Shown: positions 45,031 through 45,479 of the stretch, one piece after another | Layout of the letters: the number at the start of each line of letters is the position of its first letter | Position numbering within the stretch: the first letter of the stretch is position 1 | Assembly (NCBI RefSeq): GCF_010668805.1 | Contig: NZ_WUFT01000031.1 | Coordinates: 1-45,479 of the forward strand | Reading direction: 5' to 3' | Origin: Rhizobium phaseoli | GTDB taxonomy: Bacteria > Pseudomonadota > Alphaproteobacteria > Rhizobiales > Rhizobiaceae | DNA: 45,479 nt | The notes under the pieces: generated by a model | Database searches by the model: none | What the model saw: only the letters and a program-made list of their open reading frames with translations | Told to the model about the DNA's origin: nothing | Program-made: the position numbers and the translations under genes

Positions 45031-45180
45031 ATCGGTTCCCGTCGAAGGCGGCCTGACGCTGCCTGACGACGCTGCATGGCCGTGCGGCTGGCGCAATCTG
45101 ATGTTCAGCATGATCCGCACGGCGCGGCAGCAATACGGCCTCGAATTCGCCCGACGGAAGCCTACTGCCTGCGCTATAAC
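45031..45180 (+). pseudogene. Possible frameshifted coding remnant of unknown origin
   Basis: One frame reads like VEGGLTLPDDAAWPCGWRN followed by LMFSMIRTARQQYGLEF; another frame, just downstream, reads EAYCLRYNLPDGRH before a TAA. The switch between frames looks like a frameshift in an old gene. No family was recognised, and chance open reading in GC-rich sequence cannot be excluded. Confidence 0.25.
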
Positions 45181-45450
45181 CTGCCCGACGGGCGCCATTA
45201 AACTTCCCGACCTTGGTCAGCCCTTCATCCGGCTGCCGCCACCTTCTCCCCGTTCTGACAGGGCGAAGGGGATATGCCGCGGCCTCTCCGTCCCTCGCCA
45301 ACGTCTCGCAAGGCAGGTCTCCTCGCGCCGTTTACGGCAGGGCTGTCCGGGGAAATTCTGGGTGAATCGAAATGTCGCAGGCGCATGCCCCGTAAGACAG
45401 AGGTTTTCCGTCTATTTTCTGGTTGTCGAGACTCAGAAAAGGAACGGAGC

Positions 45451-45479
45451 ATGCGCTTTACGCCTAGCATTTTCGGGCA
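45451..45479 (+). CDS. Probable transposase start (partial, cut by right edge)
   Basis: ATG 45451 with AAAAGGA at ~45436-45442 and a product beginning MRFTPSIFG. From memory this resembles the N-terminus of IS4-type transposases, but only nine residues are visible. Upstream GGGCTGTCCGGGGAAATTC (~45343-45361) could belong to the left terminal repeat. The other end lies outside the window, so the element cannot be confirmed. Confidence 0.35.

Larger units (their letters stand above)
44903..45450. other. 548-bp non-coding stretch with terminator, decayed sequence and probable IS end
   Basis: From left to right: the strong terminator (44961-45008), a possibly broken coding remnant (~45031-45180), and from ~45340 a sequence that probably is the left end of an insertion element. 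No intact gene is visible. Confidence 0.5.

Noticed and set aside
45151..45190. Ferredoxin-like Cys motif (CAITCPTG) in the right-end region
   Set aside because: Occurs in only one short frame with no supporting flanking domain, so it is probably chance.
1..45479. tRNA, rRNA or CRISPR arrays
   Set aside because: No cloverleaf-like gene, rRNA segment or regularly spaced short repeat was recognised on either strand by eye.

Overview
The window looks like chromosome or large-plasmid sequence of a Rhizobium species (R. leguminosarum/etli type). The basis is high GC, dense carbohydrate and opine/peptide-type uptake genes, GntR and TetR local regulators, an L,D-transpeptidase/OmpA envelope pair, and a TonB receptor preceded by a TGA-N9-TCA iron-responsive (RirA-type) box. 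This is inference from gene content; no rRNA, tRNA or CRISPR was seen.

Region 1 (1-14.0 kb) is the most unusual part. It holds two successive copies of a pair made of a large DUF4082 repeat protein followed by a COG0523/CobW-type GTPase. The first repeat protein is cut off by the window edge. The second is 1766 aa and joins an N,N-dimethylformamidase-like domain to four DUF4082 and three cadherin-like repeats. After the second GTPase come a small 102-aa protein, a type I secretion ABC transporter with a degenerate C39-like domain, and a HlyD-type adaptor. The layout suggests a dedicated type I secretion locus for non-RTX repeat proteins, with possible metallochaperones. A membrane-anchored protein of unknown function follows.

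Region 2 (14.2-20.1 kb) is a minus-strand operon for a sulfonate/nitrate/taurine-class ABC importer (ATPase, binding protein, permease) ending in a cytoplasmic PHP-type metallohydrolase. A divergent HutC-type GntR regulator probably controls it. Region 3 (20.2-29.3 kb) has a membrane GGDEF-EAL protein, a divergent SAM methyltransferase, a GH38 alpha-mannosidase and a chemoreceptor with a C-terminal CheR/CheB-type pentapeptide. Region 4 (29.4-34.0 kb) has a TetR regulator divergent from a GH3 beta-glucosidase with a perfect palindromic operator between them, then an OmpA-like lipoprotein and L,D-transpeptidase pair.

Region 5 (34.3-42.4 kb) is an eight-gene minus-strand operon. It starts with an FCD-type GntR regulator overlapping a family-5 binding protein gene, then two permeases, a DHDPS-family lyase, two ATPases and a second DHDPS-family lyase. 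It should import and cleave a small, probably carboxylated, compound of unknown identity. Region 6 (42.6-45.5 kb) is an iron-regulated TonB-dependent siderophore receptor with a perfect 17-bp terminator hairpin, then decayed-looking sequence and the first codons of a probable transposase at the right edge.
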